Assembly: GCA_031394355.1 (NCBI GenBank)
Contig: JANNSU010000054.1
Span: 1 to 64,000 of the forward strand
Source: JAEUMY01 sp031394355
GTDB taxonomy: Bacteria > Pseudomonadota > Gammaproteobacteria > Burkholderiales > Usitatibacteraceae
DNA length: 64,000 nt
Reading direction: 5' to 3'
Shown: positions 41,398 through 50,652 of the stretch, in pieces
Layout: each line of letters opens with the position of its first letter
Numbering within the stretch: position 1 is the first letter of the stretch
Notes under the pieces: model-generated
The model's input: only the letters and a program-made list of their open reading frames with translations
Databases searched by the model: none
What the model was told of the DNA's origin: nothing
Made by a program: the position numbers and the translations under genes

Positions 41398-43743
41398 ATG
41401 AACAAGACCAAGCAGTTTGCGCGCCACCTTCTGATTGCAACGTTGGCCATTGTTTCTGCAGCGGGCGCCACCCAGGCCCGGGCGGCAAGCGGACAGTTCA
41501 CCTTCGTCACCGGGGACGTCAGGGTCGTCACTGCGGCCAATCGAACGGTGCCTGCAACGAAGGGCATGGAGGTCAATCCCGGCGATCTCATCGTCACCGG
41601 CACCGACGGCATGGCGCAGCTCGCGATGATCGATTCCGCCCGACTCAGCTTGCGATCGCAATCGCAGATGCGCATCGAATCCTATCCGCGCACACGGGAG
41701 GGCACCGATGGGGCCATCCTCAATCTGGTGCGCGGCACGATGCGAACCTTCACCGGTCTCGTCTCGCCGACTTCCCGCGAGAAATATGCAATGCGCACCA
41801 AGGTGGCCACAGTGGGTATCCGCGGATCCGGAAACATCCTGTACCACTGCGACACAGACTGCCCGCCCGTGGAGGGCGGCAACCAGCCAGGTCCTGACAC
41901 CACCTTCAACCACACCATCGAAGGCAGTCACCATGTCCAGACGCTGGGTATGAACATCGCGCCAGTCGTGACCGGTCCAGGCCAGACGGTTCAGATCAAC
42001 CAGGGGCAGCCCCCGCGCTTTATCGCGACGCCAAACGTGATTTTGGAGGCCGGGCGGATCATGTCCGGAAAGCAAAGCAACCAGCCGGATACGCCACCCG
42101 AGGAGGGCCGCAATGTCAGCGCGCCGGGTCCCAATGCCGGCGGTGGCGGCGCACCGCCGACCGGCAATGCAGTAGTCGGCAACAATGGGCTTGGATTTTC
42201 GGTGACCGATGCTTCCGGCAACATCGTCGGCGCCGATCCGCTCGGCATTCGCGACGTGGTCATCGCTGGTGGCTTCGCGCTGTCAAGCCAGGCAACCGCT
42301 GCCGGGCTCACCATCGATGCCGCGACCGGTGCGCTGCGTGGCTTCACAAGCTATGCGGGGCTTCAAAGCGGCGTCAGCGTAGGCATCAGCGGCGGCGGGC
42401 TGGCTGAATCCCGGTCCGTCGTGGTGGGTGGCACCACCATCAACATCGGTCGCTGGGCCAGTGCGGATCTGTCTGTTCTGGGCAGCACCCTCGGCAACCC
42501 GGGCGGTGTGCACTACGGCTATGCCAGCGCCGGGTTTCCGGCGTACTTGTCAGAGGTGTTGACCGGCGAGGCAACGTACACGCTGGCTGCGGCCACCAGC
42601 CCCACCAATCAAGCCGGTGCCACCGGCACACTCGGCTCCGCCACACTCAATGTGAATTTCTCCAACCGGACACTCAATGCCACGCTCGCCGTGGCGTTGG
42701 GCACGGGCTCCTGGAATCTCACTGCCACCGATGTCCCCATTTCATTGAACAGCTTCTTTGCGTCGTCAGGCGACCGGCTGGTGGTGAGCAATGCAGCCGG
42801 GCAGAATTCGCGGACGAACAGCCGTCTGTTCGGCAGCATCGAAGGAAGCTTTGTCGGGACAGGCCTCAATGGTGCCATCCTGGGCTATGCGTTCACCGAT
42901 CAGACCGGTTCCGGTCCCTCCACGTTCAACACGATCTCCGGTATCGCGGCACTCACCGGCAATGCCCAGGCCTCCACGGCGGCGTTCCGGGTCGGCTTGA
43001 TTTCAGACGCGGCAGGTGTGCTGGCCGAATCACCCTTTCTGCGCAATCTGCTGATTTTCAATCGCAGTGGTGAAGTCACTCAGGACCAGGTCAATGGCCA
43101 GATACGCGGATTCTCCGCGCCGGTGAATGTCCAGTCGGTCGGCTACACGCCGTATGCCGGTTATGGCATTGGCACTGCGAATGTCCTGGATGGGGGATTT
43201 GATCCGGCGACGGGACTCAGCTGGGGACGCTGGTCCGGTGGCGCGGCGACCGTTGCCGCAGGCGGCAACAGCCAATCCGTATCCCTGTCCGGGCAGAGTC
43301 TGCATTATGTCTTCGCCGGTGCGCAATCCGGGCCAGTGTCGTTACCGCTTACCGGAACCGCAAGCTATGACGTGATGGGCTCCACCCGCCCCACCAACGG
43401 TACCAACGTGGGCACGTTCAACAGTGCGACGCTCAACGCCAATTTCACGGCCCGCACCGTGGACTTTGGTGTCAACTTCACCAACAACGGCCAGACCTGG
43501 AATGCATCGGCAAATGGCGTACCCATTTATCGCGACATGACCTTTGGTGCCTACGCAGGCGCGAACCTACCTGGTGTGCCACTGCCAGCCCAGCTCAACA
43601 TCAGTTGCACACCGAGTTGCGGACAGGGTGCTCGGGGTGCGGTGGATGGATTCTTCACAGGCCGCAGCGGCCAGGGTGCCGGGATGATGTACCACGTTGG
43701 TGGCAGTAGCGGTGCCGTCGCTTTGGCGCGAAGAGGTGGGTGA
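41398..43743 (+). CDS. Exported FecR-domain protein with two barrel-like C-terminal repeats
   Basis: 781 residues: signal peptide (1-28, ATQARA-AS), a FecR domain (about 30-165, QFTFVTGDVRVVTAANRTVP to VGIRGSGNILYHC), a Gly/Pro/Asn-rich linker (about 225-270), and two related segments of about 200 residues. Each has a line resembling GTATYT...GS/FNSATLNVNF..RTL...WNATA.GVPI and ends with a small barrel motif, GSFVGTGLNGAILGYAF or GFFTGRSGQGAGMMY, reminiscent of TbpB-type lobes. No lipobox cysteine is present, so it would be secreted rather than lipidated. AGGAG precedes ATG 41398. It is probably the substrate of the TPR-barrel protein upstream. Confidence 0.7.
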   Translation: MNKTKQFARHLLIATLAIVSAAGATQARAASGQFTFVTGDVRVVTAANRTVPATKGMEVNPGDLIVTGTDGMAQLAMIDSARLSLRSQSQMRIESYPRTREGTDGAILNLVRGTMRTFTGLVSPTSREKYAMRTKVATVGIRGSGNILYHCDTDCPPVEGGNQPGPDTTFNHTIEGSHHVQTLGMNIAPVVTGPGQTVQINQGQPPRFIATPNVILEAGRIMSGKQSNQPDTPPEEGRNVSAPGPNAGGGGAPPTGNAVVGNNGLGFSVTDASGNIVGADPLGIRDVVIAGGFALSSQATAAGLTIDAATGALRGFTSYAGLQSGVSVGISGGGLAESRSVVVGGTTINIGRWASADLSVLGSTLGNPGGVHYGYASAGFPAYLSEVLTGEATYTLAAATSPTNQAGATGTLGSATLNVNFSNRTLNATLAVALGTGSWNLTATDVPISLNSFFASSGDRLVVSNAAGQNSRTNSRLFGSIEGSFVGTGLNGAILGYAFTDQTGSGPSTFNTISGIAALTGNAQASTAAFRVGLISDAAGVLAESPFLRNLLIFNRSGEVTQDQVNGQIRGFSAPVNVQSVGYTPYAGYGIGTANVLDGGFDPATGLSWGRWSGGAATVAAGGNSQSVSLSGQSLHYVFAGAQSGPVSLPLTGTASYDVMGSTRPTNGTNVGTFNSATLNANFTARTVDFGVNFTNNGQTWNASANGVPIYRDMTFGAYAGANLPGVPLPAQLNISCTPSCGQGARGAVDGFFTGRSGQGAGMMYHVGGSSGAVALARRGG

Positions 43744-43883
43744 GTACGGGGTTTCGCGAAGCATGCTTCGCGCCGTACGAACGACCGGCCGATGCAACGG
43801 CCGGGCTGGGGCGGAGCCAGTACGGGGTTTCGCGAAGCATGCTTCGCGCCGTACGAACGACCGGCCGATACAGCGGCCGGGCT
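43743..43883. repeat. Tandem pair of 65-bp double-hairpin elements
   Basis: Copies 43743-43807 and 43819-43883 differ at two bases in 65 and repeat with a period of 76. Each holds an 18-bp perfect palindrome CGCGAAGCATGCTTCGCG inside TACGG/CCGTA arms, followed by a CCGGCCG/CGGCCGG hairpin. The first copy begins at the last base of the FecR gene stop codon. Thirteen bases after the second copy comes the half-palindrome CAATATTCGC (43896-43905), just before the next gene's ribosome site. Confidence 0.9.
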
Positions 43884-43920
43884 TTGGTGTGCTTCCAATA
43901 TTCGCAAGGGAGGAATTGAT

Positions 43921-46900
43921 ATGAAAATTCCAAAGATCCATGCATGGTTGCTGGTGCTGGGAATGGCCGCTGCATCGAGCAGCTACGCAGCGGTCTTCGG
44001 CGTGACCAACACGGCAGACATTGGTGCAGGCTCGCTGCGGCAGGCCATCACAGATGTCAACAGCGCTTGTGGCTCCGGGCCGCACACCATCGAGTTCAGC
44101 ATCGCGGGTGCGGGTCCGCACAGCATCCAGCTGTTGACAGCCCTGCCTTGGCTCACCTGCAGTGGCTCCAGCATCAACGGCTACAGCCAACCTGGCGCTG
44201 CAGTCAACACTGACGCCGGGCCGACCAGCAACGCTGATCTGCGCATCATCCTCGACGGTTCGCTATGCGATTGCGATACGGGAATCTATCTGGGCGGCCC
44301 CGGTACGGCGGTCAAGGGCCTGGCGGTGCACAGCTTTTCGCTCTACGGCATCGGCATCGGCGCTGCGGCGACAGGTGCCTTCGTACAGGGCAACTACATC
44401 GGTACCGATCCGGGCGGAAACACCGCACTCGGCAATGGTGTAGGGGTGTACGACAACACCGGTAACGGCGTCATGATCGGCGGACCGGCTGCTGCTGATC
44501 GCAACCTCATCAGCGCCAACTTCGGATTCGGTGTTCGACTGCTCGCCGCCGGGGCAACCGTTCAGAACAACCTCATTGGCGGCACCCGAGGTGGCCTGTC
44601 AGGCCTTGGCAACAGCAGTCATGCCATCAATGTGGAAGCAAGCGGCGTGCAAATCCTTGACAACCGGATGCGCGACAATGGAGACCCGCAAATTGTGGTT
44701 GGCGACGGCGGCAGCGACCCGACGGATGTACGTATCAGCGGGAACAGCGTCTTGAGCACAGGCGGCAACGGACTTTGCCTCAACAAGGTGTCATTCAGTT
44801 GTGCCTATCTGAACTTGCCGCAAGACGATGCAATCGGTCCCTACGATCAGGACACTGGCCCGAATGGCTGGCAAAACCATCCCGTCATCTCTGCGGCAGC
44901 GCTCAGCGGCGGCATGCTCACCGTTACGGGCTTGTTGCGCACCGACGGCACCAGCAGCAATTACTTCATCGAGTTTTTCGAGGCTACGTCGTCCTCATCC
45001 CGCGATGGGCGCTATCTCGGCTTTGTCTCGGTCACCACGAACGTGAATGGTGAAACCCCGTTCAGCCACACCTTTGCCTTCCCCGGTACCGTGGGGCCGC
45101 CCATTTCGGTCACGGCGGTGCGCGCCGCCGCGCCATTCAACACCTCCGAATATTCGCTCCCTACGCTGATCACGGCGGGTGCGACCTGCGGCAACACCGA
45201 GGTGACCAACACCGCCGATAGTGGGGTCTGCTCGCTTCGTGCTGCAATTACCTACGCCAACGCCAACTGTGGCGGCCCGCAAACCATTGCATTCAATATC
45301 GTGGGCGTCGGCCCGCACCTGATCACGCTTGCAACGCCTCTGCCAACCATTAGCTGCAACGATCTGATCATCGACGCAACAACTCAATCAGCCTATGCAG
45401 CCAATTCGCAGAGCAACGGTTCCGACAATGCAGTGGTGAAGGTAGGGTTGAATGGCGCGCCAATAACTGGCGGTGGACGTGGGATCGATATTGCCGCCAA
45501 CAACGTCACCATAAAAGGCTTGGCCATCTACTCTTTCCCTTGGGAGGGCGTGTTTATTAGTGGCACGGGCTCGCGGATACAGGGCAACTACATTGGTACT
45601 GATCCAGGTGGTACTGCCGCGCTGGGCAACGGCTTTGCCGGCGTCAAGATTGCTTCCGGGACGGGTCACTTTATCGGCAGCGATCTGGGATCCACTGTCG
45701 CATCCGAGCGCAATCTCATCACCGGCAACGGCATTCATGGCATTGAGGTGGAACCGGGTGCGGCTGCAAGTATTGGCGGCAACCTCATTGGCGGTGACCG
45801 CAACGGCAGTCTTTCCATTGCCAATACCCTGGGTGGGGCGCGCATTTCGGGCTCGGCAACCAATTTCCAAAGTAACTACATTCGTGGCAACAGCGGGCCT
45901 GGTATCCAAGTGGAAGGTGCGGCCACCGGTGTGCTGATTACCCAGAACCGCATTCACGGAAACGTTTTCGGGCAGCCGGCTGTGTGCCTGTTCAATGGCA
46001 GCACCTGCGCCAGCGGCGTGGTACAGGACAGCCTCCTGGTCCCGTACGACACTGATGGCGGTCCCAACGGTTGGCAAAATCATCCTGTCATAACGTCCGT
46101 CATACATGGCGCAGGAAACACGACGGTGATAGGTACTTTGAAGTCGCAGCCTGGTCTGAACTACGCCATCGAGTTTTTTGGCAACAGTGCGGTGACAGGT
46201 CTGCGCGAAGGCGAGAATTTCATCGACTCGGTGTTCATGACACCGGATGTCAATGGCTTGATTAGCTTCAATCGGGTCATCGTGGGCCTGCACGACAATA
46301 TCACCGCAACTGCAACACGTGCTGCGGGACCCATTGACACCAGCGAATATTCGCTGCCTGTCGTGGCGGTGCTGGGCGGACCCGTTTTCACTCCCTCCGC
46401 CACCTCGTTCACCTTCCCAGCCACCGCGATTGGACTTTCTGCGGCAACGCAGACGCTCACCATCACCAACACGGGCACTGGCGCGATCACTGCAACCGGT
46501 GCGGTACTGAGTGTTGGCGATTTCTCCAACAGCACCACCTGTCTCGCCGTGCTTTCGGCAGCGGCGAGTTGCACGCACACGTTCACCTTTACTCCAACTG
46601 CCACGGGAACGCGTTCTGCCACGCTCACGATCACCACCGATGCGCCGGGCAGCCCGCATGTCATCACGCTGAGCGGCCTGGGTGCTGCGGCCGGTGTTGA
46701 GCCTACGGTCAGCTTCGCACCCAGCACGGTGACGGTCGGCAATGTGTCCACGCTGTCGATCCTGCTCACCAACAGCAATGCTGGCGCCGCAATCGTGAAT
46801 CCGTTGACCATTACCTATCCTGGCGGGCTGGTCAATGCGGCCGTGCCTCTGGTCAATTCGAGCTGCGGCGGTACGCCAAGCGCTGCGGCAGGTGGTAGCT

Positions 46901-48900
46901 CGGTGGGCTGGGGTACCGCCATTACCATCGCGCCAGGCGGATCCTGCCTGCTGTCGGTCAGTGTCACGTCGACGTTGGCCGCAAACTACACCGTGAATGT
47001 CTCGGCGGGAAGTGTAGTCAGCAACATTGGCAACAACGTGCTCACGGCCTCTGGTACGTTGACGGTTGGCGCGGCGTCAGCACCGCCGACGGTTGCGCTC
47101 AGTCTTGCTCCCGGAAGCATTCTGGTTGGCGGCACGTCAGTCCTGCAAATAGACGTGACCAACCCTAACGCTGTGGCCGTGGCAGGTTGGTCGCTGACTC
47201 TCACGTATCCGCCCGGTGTTGTGAATGCCGCTGTACCGGCGGCCTCTGCCAGCAACGGCCTGTGTGCCAGCAACAGCAACATCATTGCAGCCGCTGGCGG
47301 CAACTCGTTCGCCTGGGTGACCACGGGCGGCGGCATAGGCGGCGGCGAAACCTGCCGACTCGAGGTGTCCATCACCTCAGCATCGGCTGGCAGCTATACG
47401 GTCAGCGTTCTTGCCGGGGCGATCGCGAATGCGGTTGGCTCGAATGCCGCACTGGCCAGTGCCGCGCTCAATGTGGGGTTGCCTCCGCCCACAGCAAGCC
47501 TGACGCCAGCATCGCTCATCTTTGGCCCGGTGAGCGTGGCCGCGAACAGCGGCGCGCAGTTGCTTTCATTGACGAACACCAGTTCGACAACACCGCTCAA
47601 TATCAGCAGCGCTTCTGCAACCGGACCTTTCAGCTTTGTCGCCGGGACAACCTGCACGACGGTGGTGCCGCTTGCGGTGCTCACCACCTGCCAGATTGCC
47701 GTCCGCTTCAATCCCATCGCGATCGGTGCGGCCACCGGCACGGCGACGGTGATGACGGATGCGGGCAACTTCTCGGCAACCCTGTCCGGTACAGGCACCG
47801 TAGCGCTGGTCCCCAACATCTCGTTCGATCCCGCCAGCGTCGACTTCGGTACTTTCCAGCCCGGTGCCGTGTCGACGACAGTCCAGGTAACGATGGAAAA
47901 CACGGGTACGGGTGCCTTGGCTGTGGACGGCATCACGACGGGCCCGCCGTTCGAACTGGAGTTGGCTGGATTCATGCCATTGCTGCCGCCACCGCTTGCT
48001 GGCGCGAAGGCAAGTTTTGTGTTTGCGTGTCCATCCGGTGCATTCACCCTGAATACCGGGACTGCATGCACCTTCGGTGTGAAGTTCCAGTCGGCCGTAG
48101 CGGGCAACTTCAGGGGCATTGCAAACGTGGTCAATGGCACCCTGCCTCTTATCGTCCCGCTGTCAGCGCAAGTAGGCGCAAGAAAGACGATTTCCGTGGC
48201 CCCATCAACCCTGAATTTTGGTGAGACGGTGGTCAATCAGTTGAGCGCGCCCCTGACCTTCACGGTCACGAGCACGGGCTTTGATCGGGTCACGCTGACA
48301 TCGGTCGATCTGGTGGCGGGGCTTGGGGCAAACACTGCCGAGGTGGTGGACTTCACGCTCAACCAAACCTGTACCGGCCCCGCCGCGACCCCGTCCAGCA
48401 ATGCCGCCTCAGCCACCTGCACTGGCACAGTCCGCTTCCGCCCCACCGCGCTCGGACCGCGCGCAGCGGATGTGCGTATTCGCGGAGACTTCGAAGGTGG
48501 CACCCGTCTGGTGCCGGTGGATGGAAGAGGTATTCCAAGTCCTGTGCCGTTGTTGGGTTTTTCCGCAACGCGGTTTGGATTTGGCCAGAGTGGGCTTGGT
48601 GTGGGCAGCTCCCAGTCGCTTCTGGTCAGCAATACCGGGCAGTTGCCGGTAACCATTTCGGCGATTTATCCCACCGGCGACTTCTTTGTTCAGCATGACT
48701 GTCCGAACGTTCTGCCAGCGGGTGGGCGTTGCAATGTGCTGCCAGGTGCTGCGCCGGTCGTGCCGGGCTCACGATTCGGCACCCTGGTGATCGAATCCAA
48801 TGCGGAGGGCAGCCCGACGGTGATTCCGTTGGAAGCAACAGGATGTCGCTTGTTCAACATTCGGGATGCGCGCAGGGGCGGGAGCGGTTGCACGCCATGA
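43921..48900 (+). CDS. Giant exported protein: CSLREA-type beta-helix repeats and ASH/choice-of-anchor-D domains
   Basis: 1659 residues from ATG 43921 (GGGAGG upstream). Signal peptide about 1-23. Two long parallel-beta-helix units each start with a CSLREA-like motif (VTNTADIGAGSLRQAITDVN near residue 27; VTNTADSGVCSLRAAITYAN near 427) and contain runs of IQGNYIGTDPGG and LIGG-type turns. From about 820 come ASH/Hydin-like beta-sandwich domains (SFTFPATAIGLSAATQTLTI, then near 1190, 1298, 1420 and 1540) interleaved with two DUF11-like domains near 926 and 1050. No LPXTG, PEP-CTERM or autotransporter barrel is visible at the C-terminus, so the anchoring mode is unknown. A surface or adhesion role is inferred. 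The palindrome 46343-46354 and a near copy at 45146 both encode EYS at equivalent positions in the two halves. Confidence 0.85.
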   Translation: MKIPKIHAWLLVLGMAAASSSYAAVFGVTNTADIGAGSLRQAITDVNSACGSGPHTIEFSIAGAGPHSIQLLTALPWLTCSGSSINGYSQPGAAVNTDAGPTSNADLRIILDGSLCDCDTGIYLGGPGTAVKGLAVHSFSLYGIGIGAAATGAFVQGNYIGTDPGGNTALGNGVGVYDNTGNGVMIGGPAAADRNLISANFGFGVRLLAAGATVQNNLIGGTRGGLSGLGNSSHAINVEASGVQILDNRMRDNGDPQIVVGDGGSDPTDVRISGNSVLSTGGNGLCLNKVSFSCAYLNLPQDDAIGPYDQDTGPNGWQNHPVISAAALSGGMLTVTGLLRTDGTSSNYFIEFFEATSSSSRDGRYLGFVSVTTNVNGETPFSHTFAFPGTVGPPISVTAVRAAAPFNTSEYSLPTLITAGATCGNTEVTNTADSGVCSLRAAITYANANCGGPQTIAFNIVGVGPHLITLATPLPTISCNDLIIDATTQSAYAANSQSNGSDNAVVKVGLNGAPITGGGRGIDIAANNVTIKGLAIYSFPWEGVFISGTGSRIQGNYIGTDPGGTAALGNGFAGVKIASGTGHFIGSDLGSTVASERNLITGNGIHGIEVEPGAAASIGGNLIGGDRNGSLSIANTLGGARISGSATNFQSNYIRGNSGPGIQVEGAATGVLITQNRIHGNVFGQPAVCLFNGSTCASGVVQDSLLVPYDTDGGPNGWQNHPVITSVIHGAGNTTVIGTLKSQPGLNYAIEFFGNSAVTGLREGENFIDSVFMTPDVNGLISFNRVIVGLHDNITATATRAAGPIDTSEYSLPVVAVLGGPVFTPSATSFTFPATAIGLSAATQTLTITNTGTGAITATGAVLSVGDFSNSTTCLAVLSAAASCTHTFTFTPTATGTRSATLTITTDAPGSPHVITLSGLGAAAGVEPTVSFAPSTVTVGNVSTLSILLTNSNAGAAIVNPLTITYPGGLVNAAVPLVNSSCGGTPSAAAGGSSVGWGTAITIAPGGSCLLSVSVTSTLAANYTVNVSAGSVVSNIGNNVLTASGTLTVGAASAPPTVALSLAPGSILVGGTSVLQIDVTNPNAVAVAGWSLTLTYPPGVVNAAVPAASASNGLCASNSNIIAAAGGNSFAWVTTGGGIGGGETCRLEVSITSASAGSYTVSVLAGAIANAVGSNAALASAALNVGLPPPTASLTPASLIFGPVSVAANSGAQLLSLTNTSSTTPLNISSASATGPFSFVAGTTCTTVVPLAVLTTCQIAVRFNPIAIGAATGTATVMTDAGNFSATLSGTGTVALVPNISFDPASVDFGTFQPGAVSTTVQVTMENTGTGALAVDGITTGPPFELELAGFMPLLPPPLAGAKASFVFACPSGAFTLNTGTACTFGVKFQSAVAGNFRGIANVVNGTLPLIVPLSAQVGARKTISVAPSTLNFGETVVNQLSAPLTFTVTSTGFDRVTLTSVDLVAGLGANTAEVVDFTLNQTCTGPAATPSSNAASATCTGTVRFRPTALGPRAADVRIRGDFEGGTRLVPVDGRGIPSPVPLLGFSATRFGFGQSGLGVGSSQSLLVSNTGQLPVTISAIYPTGDFFVQHDCPNVLPAGGRCNVLPGAAPVVPGSRFGTLVIESNAEGSPTVIPLEATGCRLFNIRDARRGGSGCTP

Positions 48901-48982
48901 TGACGCGGGGACTTTCCTTCAACGGAAGGGCTTCCTGTGTGCTGATGTCCGCGGGTTTGCGGTAACATCTACCAGATGCAAA

Positions 48983-49006
48983 ACGGGGCGCCGCCAGGCG
49001 CCCCGT
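48983..49006. terminator. 10-bp perfect hairpin, terminator-like on the minus strand
   Basis: ACGGGGCGCC pairs with GGCGCCCCGT around GCCA. The tail on the minus strand is TTTTGC; on the plus strand there is no T-tract. It follows the giant gene and lies two bases before a palindrome copy. Function as a terminator for the plus-strand gene is doubtful. Confidence 0.4.
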
Positions 49007-49008
49007 GT

Positions 49009-49020
49009 GCGAATATTCGC
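49009..49020. repeat. GCGAATATTCGC palindrome, intergenic copy
   Basis: Exact copy, symmetric over 16 bp (GTGCGAATATTCGCAC), 25 bases upstream of the livG start. Confidence 0.95.
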
Positions 49021-49045
49021 ACGCCAACTGGAGAGCACTTACCCG

Positions 49046-49807
49046 ATGACGGGCGAATTCATACTCGAGACGCGCGATCTCACCAAGGACTTCAAGGGAT
49101 TCACCGCTGTCGACAAGGTGAATCTCCAGGTTCGGCGTGGCAGCATTCATGCGCTCATCGGCCCGAATGGTGCTGGCAAGACCACTGTCTTCAATCTGCT
49201 CACGAAGTTTCTGCCGCCGACATCAGGCGTGATCCTCTACAACGGTCAGGACATCACCAAGGAATCACCGGGGCATGTCGCGCAGAAGGGGATGATCCGA
49301 TCCTTCCAGATCTCCGCGGTGTTCCCGAACCTCACGGTCCTTGAAAACGTACGGGTTGCACTGCAGCGCAAGCTGGGCACCAGCTTCCATTTCTGGCAAT
49401 CCGAAAAGGTCCTGGAAAAGCTCGACAGCCGTGCCATGGAATTGCTGGAGCAGGTGGACTTGACCCAGTTTGCATCGCTGACGGCTGGCGAGCTTCCCTA
49501 TGGCCGCAAGCGTGCGCTGGAAATCGCGACCACTCTGGCGATGGATCCCGAGCTGATGCTGCTGGATGAGCCGACCCAGGGCATGGGTCATGAAGACGTG
49601 GGCCGCGTAGTCGAGCTCATCCGCAAGGTATCAGCCAATCGCACGGTGCTGATGGTTGAACACAACATGAACGTGGTTGCCAATCTGTCCAGCACGATCA
49701 CCGTGCTGCAACGTGGTGCGGTGCTGGCGGAAGGACCGTACGAGACGGTGTCCAAGGACCCGCGCGTGCTGGAGGCCTACGTCGGCAGCGAAGAAGTCCA
49801 TGAGTGA
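49046..49807 (+). CDS. livG: Branched-chain amino acid type ABC transporter, ATP-binding protein LivG
   Basis: 253 residues. Walker A is GPNGAGKTT (near residue 39), the signature region is LPYGRKRALEIATTL (near 148) and Walker B is LMLLDEPTQGM (near 170), followed by the H-loop VEHNMNVV. The LivG-type insertion after Walker A (LTKFLPPTSGVILYNGQDIT) is present. ATG 49046 (MTGEFILETRDL) is used, since the longer frame reads back into the preceding gene. The start of livF overlaps its end by eight bases. The transported ligand may be an acid or amino acid used with the etf/acyl-CoA dehydrogenase genes downstream. Confidence 0.93.
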   Translation: MTGEFILETRDLTKDFKGFTAVDKVNLQVRRGSIHALIGPNGAGKTTVFNLLTKFLPPTSGVILYNGQDITKESPGHVAQKGMIRSFQISAVFPNLTVLENVRVALQRKLGTSFHFWQSEKVLEKLDSRAMELLEQVDLTQFASLTAGELPYGRKRALEIATTLAMDPELMLLDEPTQGMGHEDVGRVVELIRKVSANRTVLMVEHNMNVVANLSSTITVLQRGAVLAEGPYETVSKDPRVLEAYVGSEEVHE

Positions 49808-50504
49808 ATTGGCGCTCAAGGTCAGCGACCTGCACGCCTGGTATGGCGAATCGCACATTCTGCATGGCATCAATTTCGAAGTCGGCAAGGGTGAGCTGAT
49901 CACCTTGCTGGGCCGCAATGGCGCAGGGCGCACAACTACCCTCAAGGCCATTCTGGGATTGACCGGGAAACGCACCGGATCGGTGCGCATCAACGGTACG
50001 GAGGCAATCGGACTTGCGACGCACCGCATAGCGCGGCTGGGTTTGGGCTATTGTCCGGAAGAGCGCGGAATATTTTCCAGCCTGTCGTGTGAAGAGAATC
50101 TGCTGTTGCCGCCCGTAGTGGGCAAGGTCGGCCTGTCGGTGGATGAGATCTACACCATGTTCCCCAACCTGAAAGAGCGACGCAATAGCCAGGGCACACG
50201 TCTTTCCGGCGGTGAACAGCAGATGCTCGCCATGGCGCGCATCCTGCGAAGTGGTGCCGACATTCTCCTGCTGGATGAAGTGACCGAGGGCTTGGCACCG
50301 GTCATCGTGCAGGCATTGGGCCGCGTGATCCGCCAGTTGAAGGACAAGGGTTTTACAATCATCCTGGTCGAACAGAATTTCCGTTTTGCCGCGCCGCTGG
50401 CGGATCGACATTACGTGATCGAACACGGCAAGGTGGCAGAGGTGGTCCACAAGGCCGAGCTCGCTGCCAAGACTGCATTGCTGCATGAGTATCTAGGTGT
50501 TTAG
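49800..50504 (+). CDS. livF: Branched-chain amino acid type ABC transporter, ATP-binding protein LivF
   Basis: 234 residues. Walker A reads GRNGAGRTT (near residue 40): the usual catalytic lysine is arginine. The signature RLSGGEQQMLAMARIL (near 138) and Walker B ILLLDEVTEGLAP (near 160) are otherwise normal, although DEP is DEV. The H-loop is LVEQNFRFA. Arg in place of Lys usually lowers ATP hydrolysis, but similar variants are familiar in betaproteobacterial LivF proteins, so this need not be a defect. Partner of LivG, forming a heterodimeric ATPase under LivH/LivM. Confidence 0.92.
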   Translation: MSELALKVSDLHAWYGESHILHGINFEVGKGELITLLGRNGAGRTTTLKAILGLTGKRTGSVRINGTEAIGLATHRIARLGLGYCPEERGIFSSLSCEENLLLPPVVGKVGLSVDEIYTMFPNLKERRNSQGTRLSGGEQQMLAMARILRSGADILLLDEVTEGLAPVIVQALGRVIRQLKDKGFTIILVEQNFRFAAPLADRHYVIEHGKVAEVVHKAELAAKTALLHEYLGV

Positions 50505-50521
50505 TAAGCGTGGCCCCTATT

Positions 50522-50617
50522 GCGACGAGCCGCAGTCCAGTGGACTGCGGCCGGACGCCGAAGGCGGTCCTGAAAGGATTCTGAAATCGCACCAAGCGAT
50601 TTCAGAACAATATTCGC
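50522..50617 (-). repeat. 96-bp structured intergenic repeat, copy B
   Basis: Inverted copy of the element at 21647-21742. On the minus strand it begins GCGAATATTG and ends GTCGC. The first stem has changed at five base pairs, the short second stem at one and the third at two, all preserving pairing. It lies in the 148-base gap between livF and the binding-protein gene, 36 bases before that start codon. Confidence 0.85.
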
Positions 50618-50652
50618 GACGTTGCACATAACGACACAAGAGGAGAAACATC

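Noticed and set aside
43743..43883. CRISPR-like array
   Set aside because: Only two copies, self-complementary along their length and separated by just 11 bases, so hairpin repeats rather than repeat-spacer units.
43567..44190. 207-codon minus-strand frame with internal amino-acid repeats
   Set aside because: Its repeats come from reading through the tandem hairpin element, not from a protein repeat.
39584..46342. Absence of the palindrome as proof of horizontal transfer of the surface block
   Set aside because: A similarly long stretch without exact copies covers gltA-sucA-sucB-lpdA, which are clearly native, so the gap is not diagnostic.
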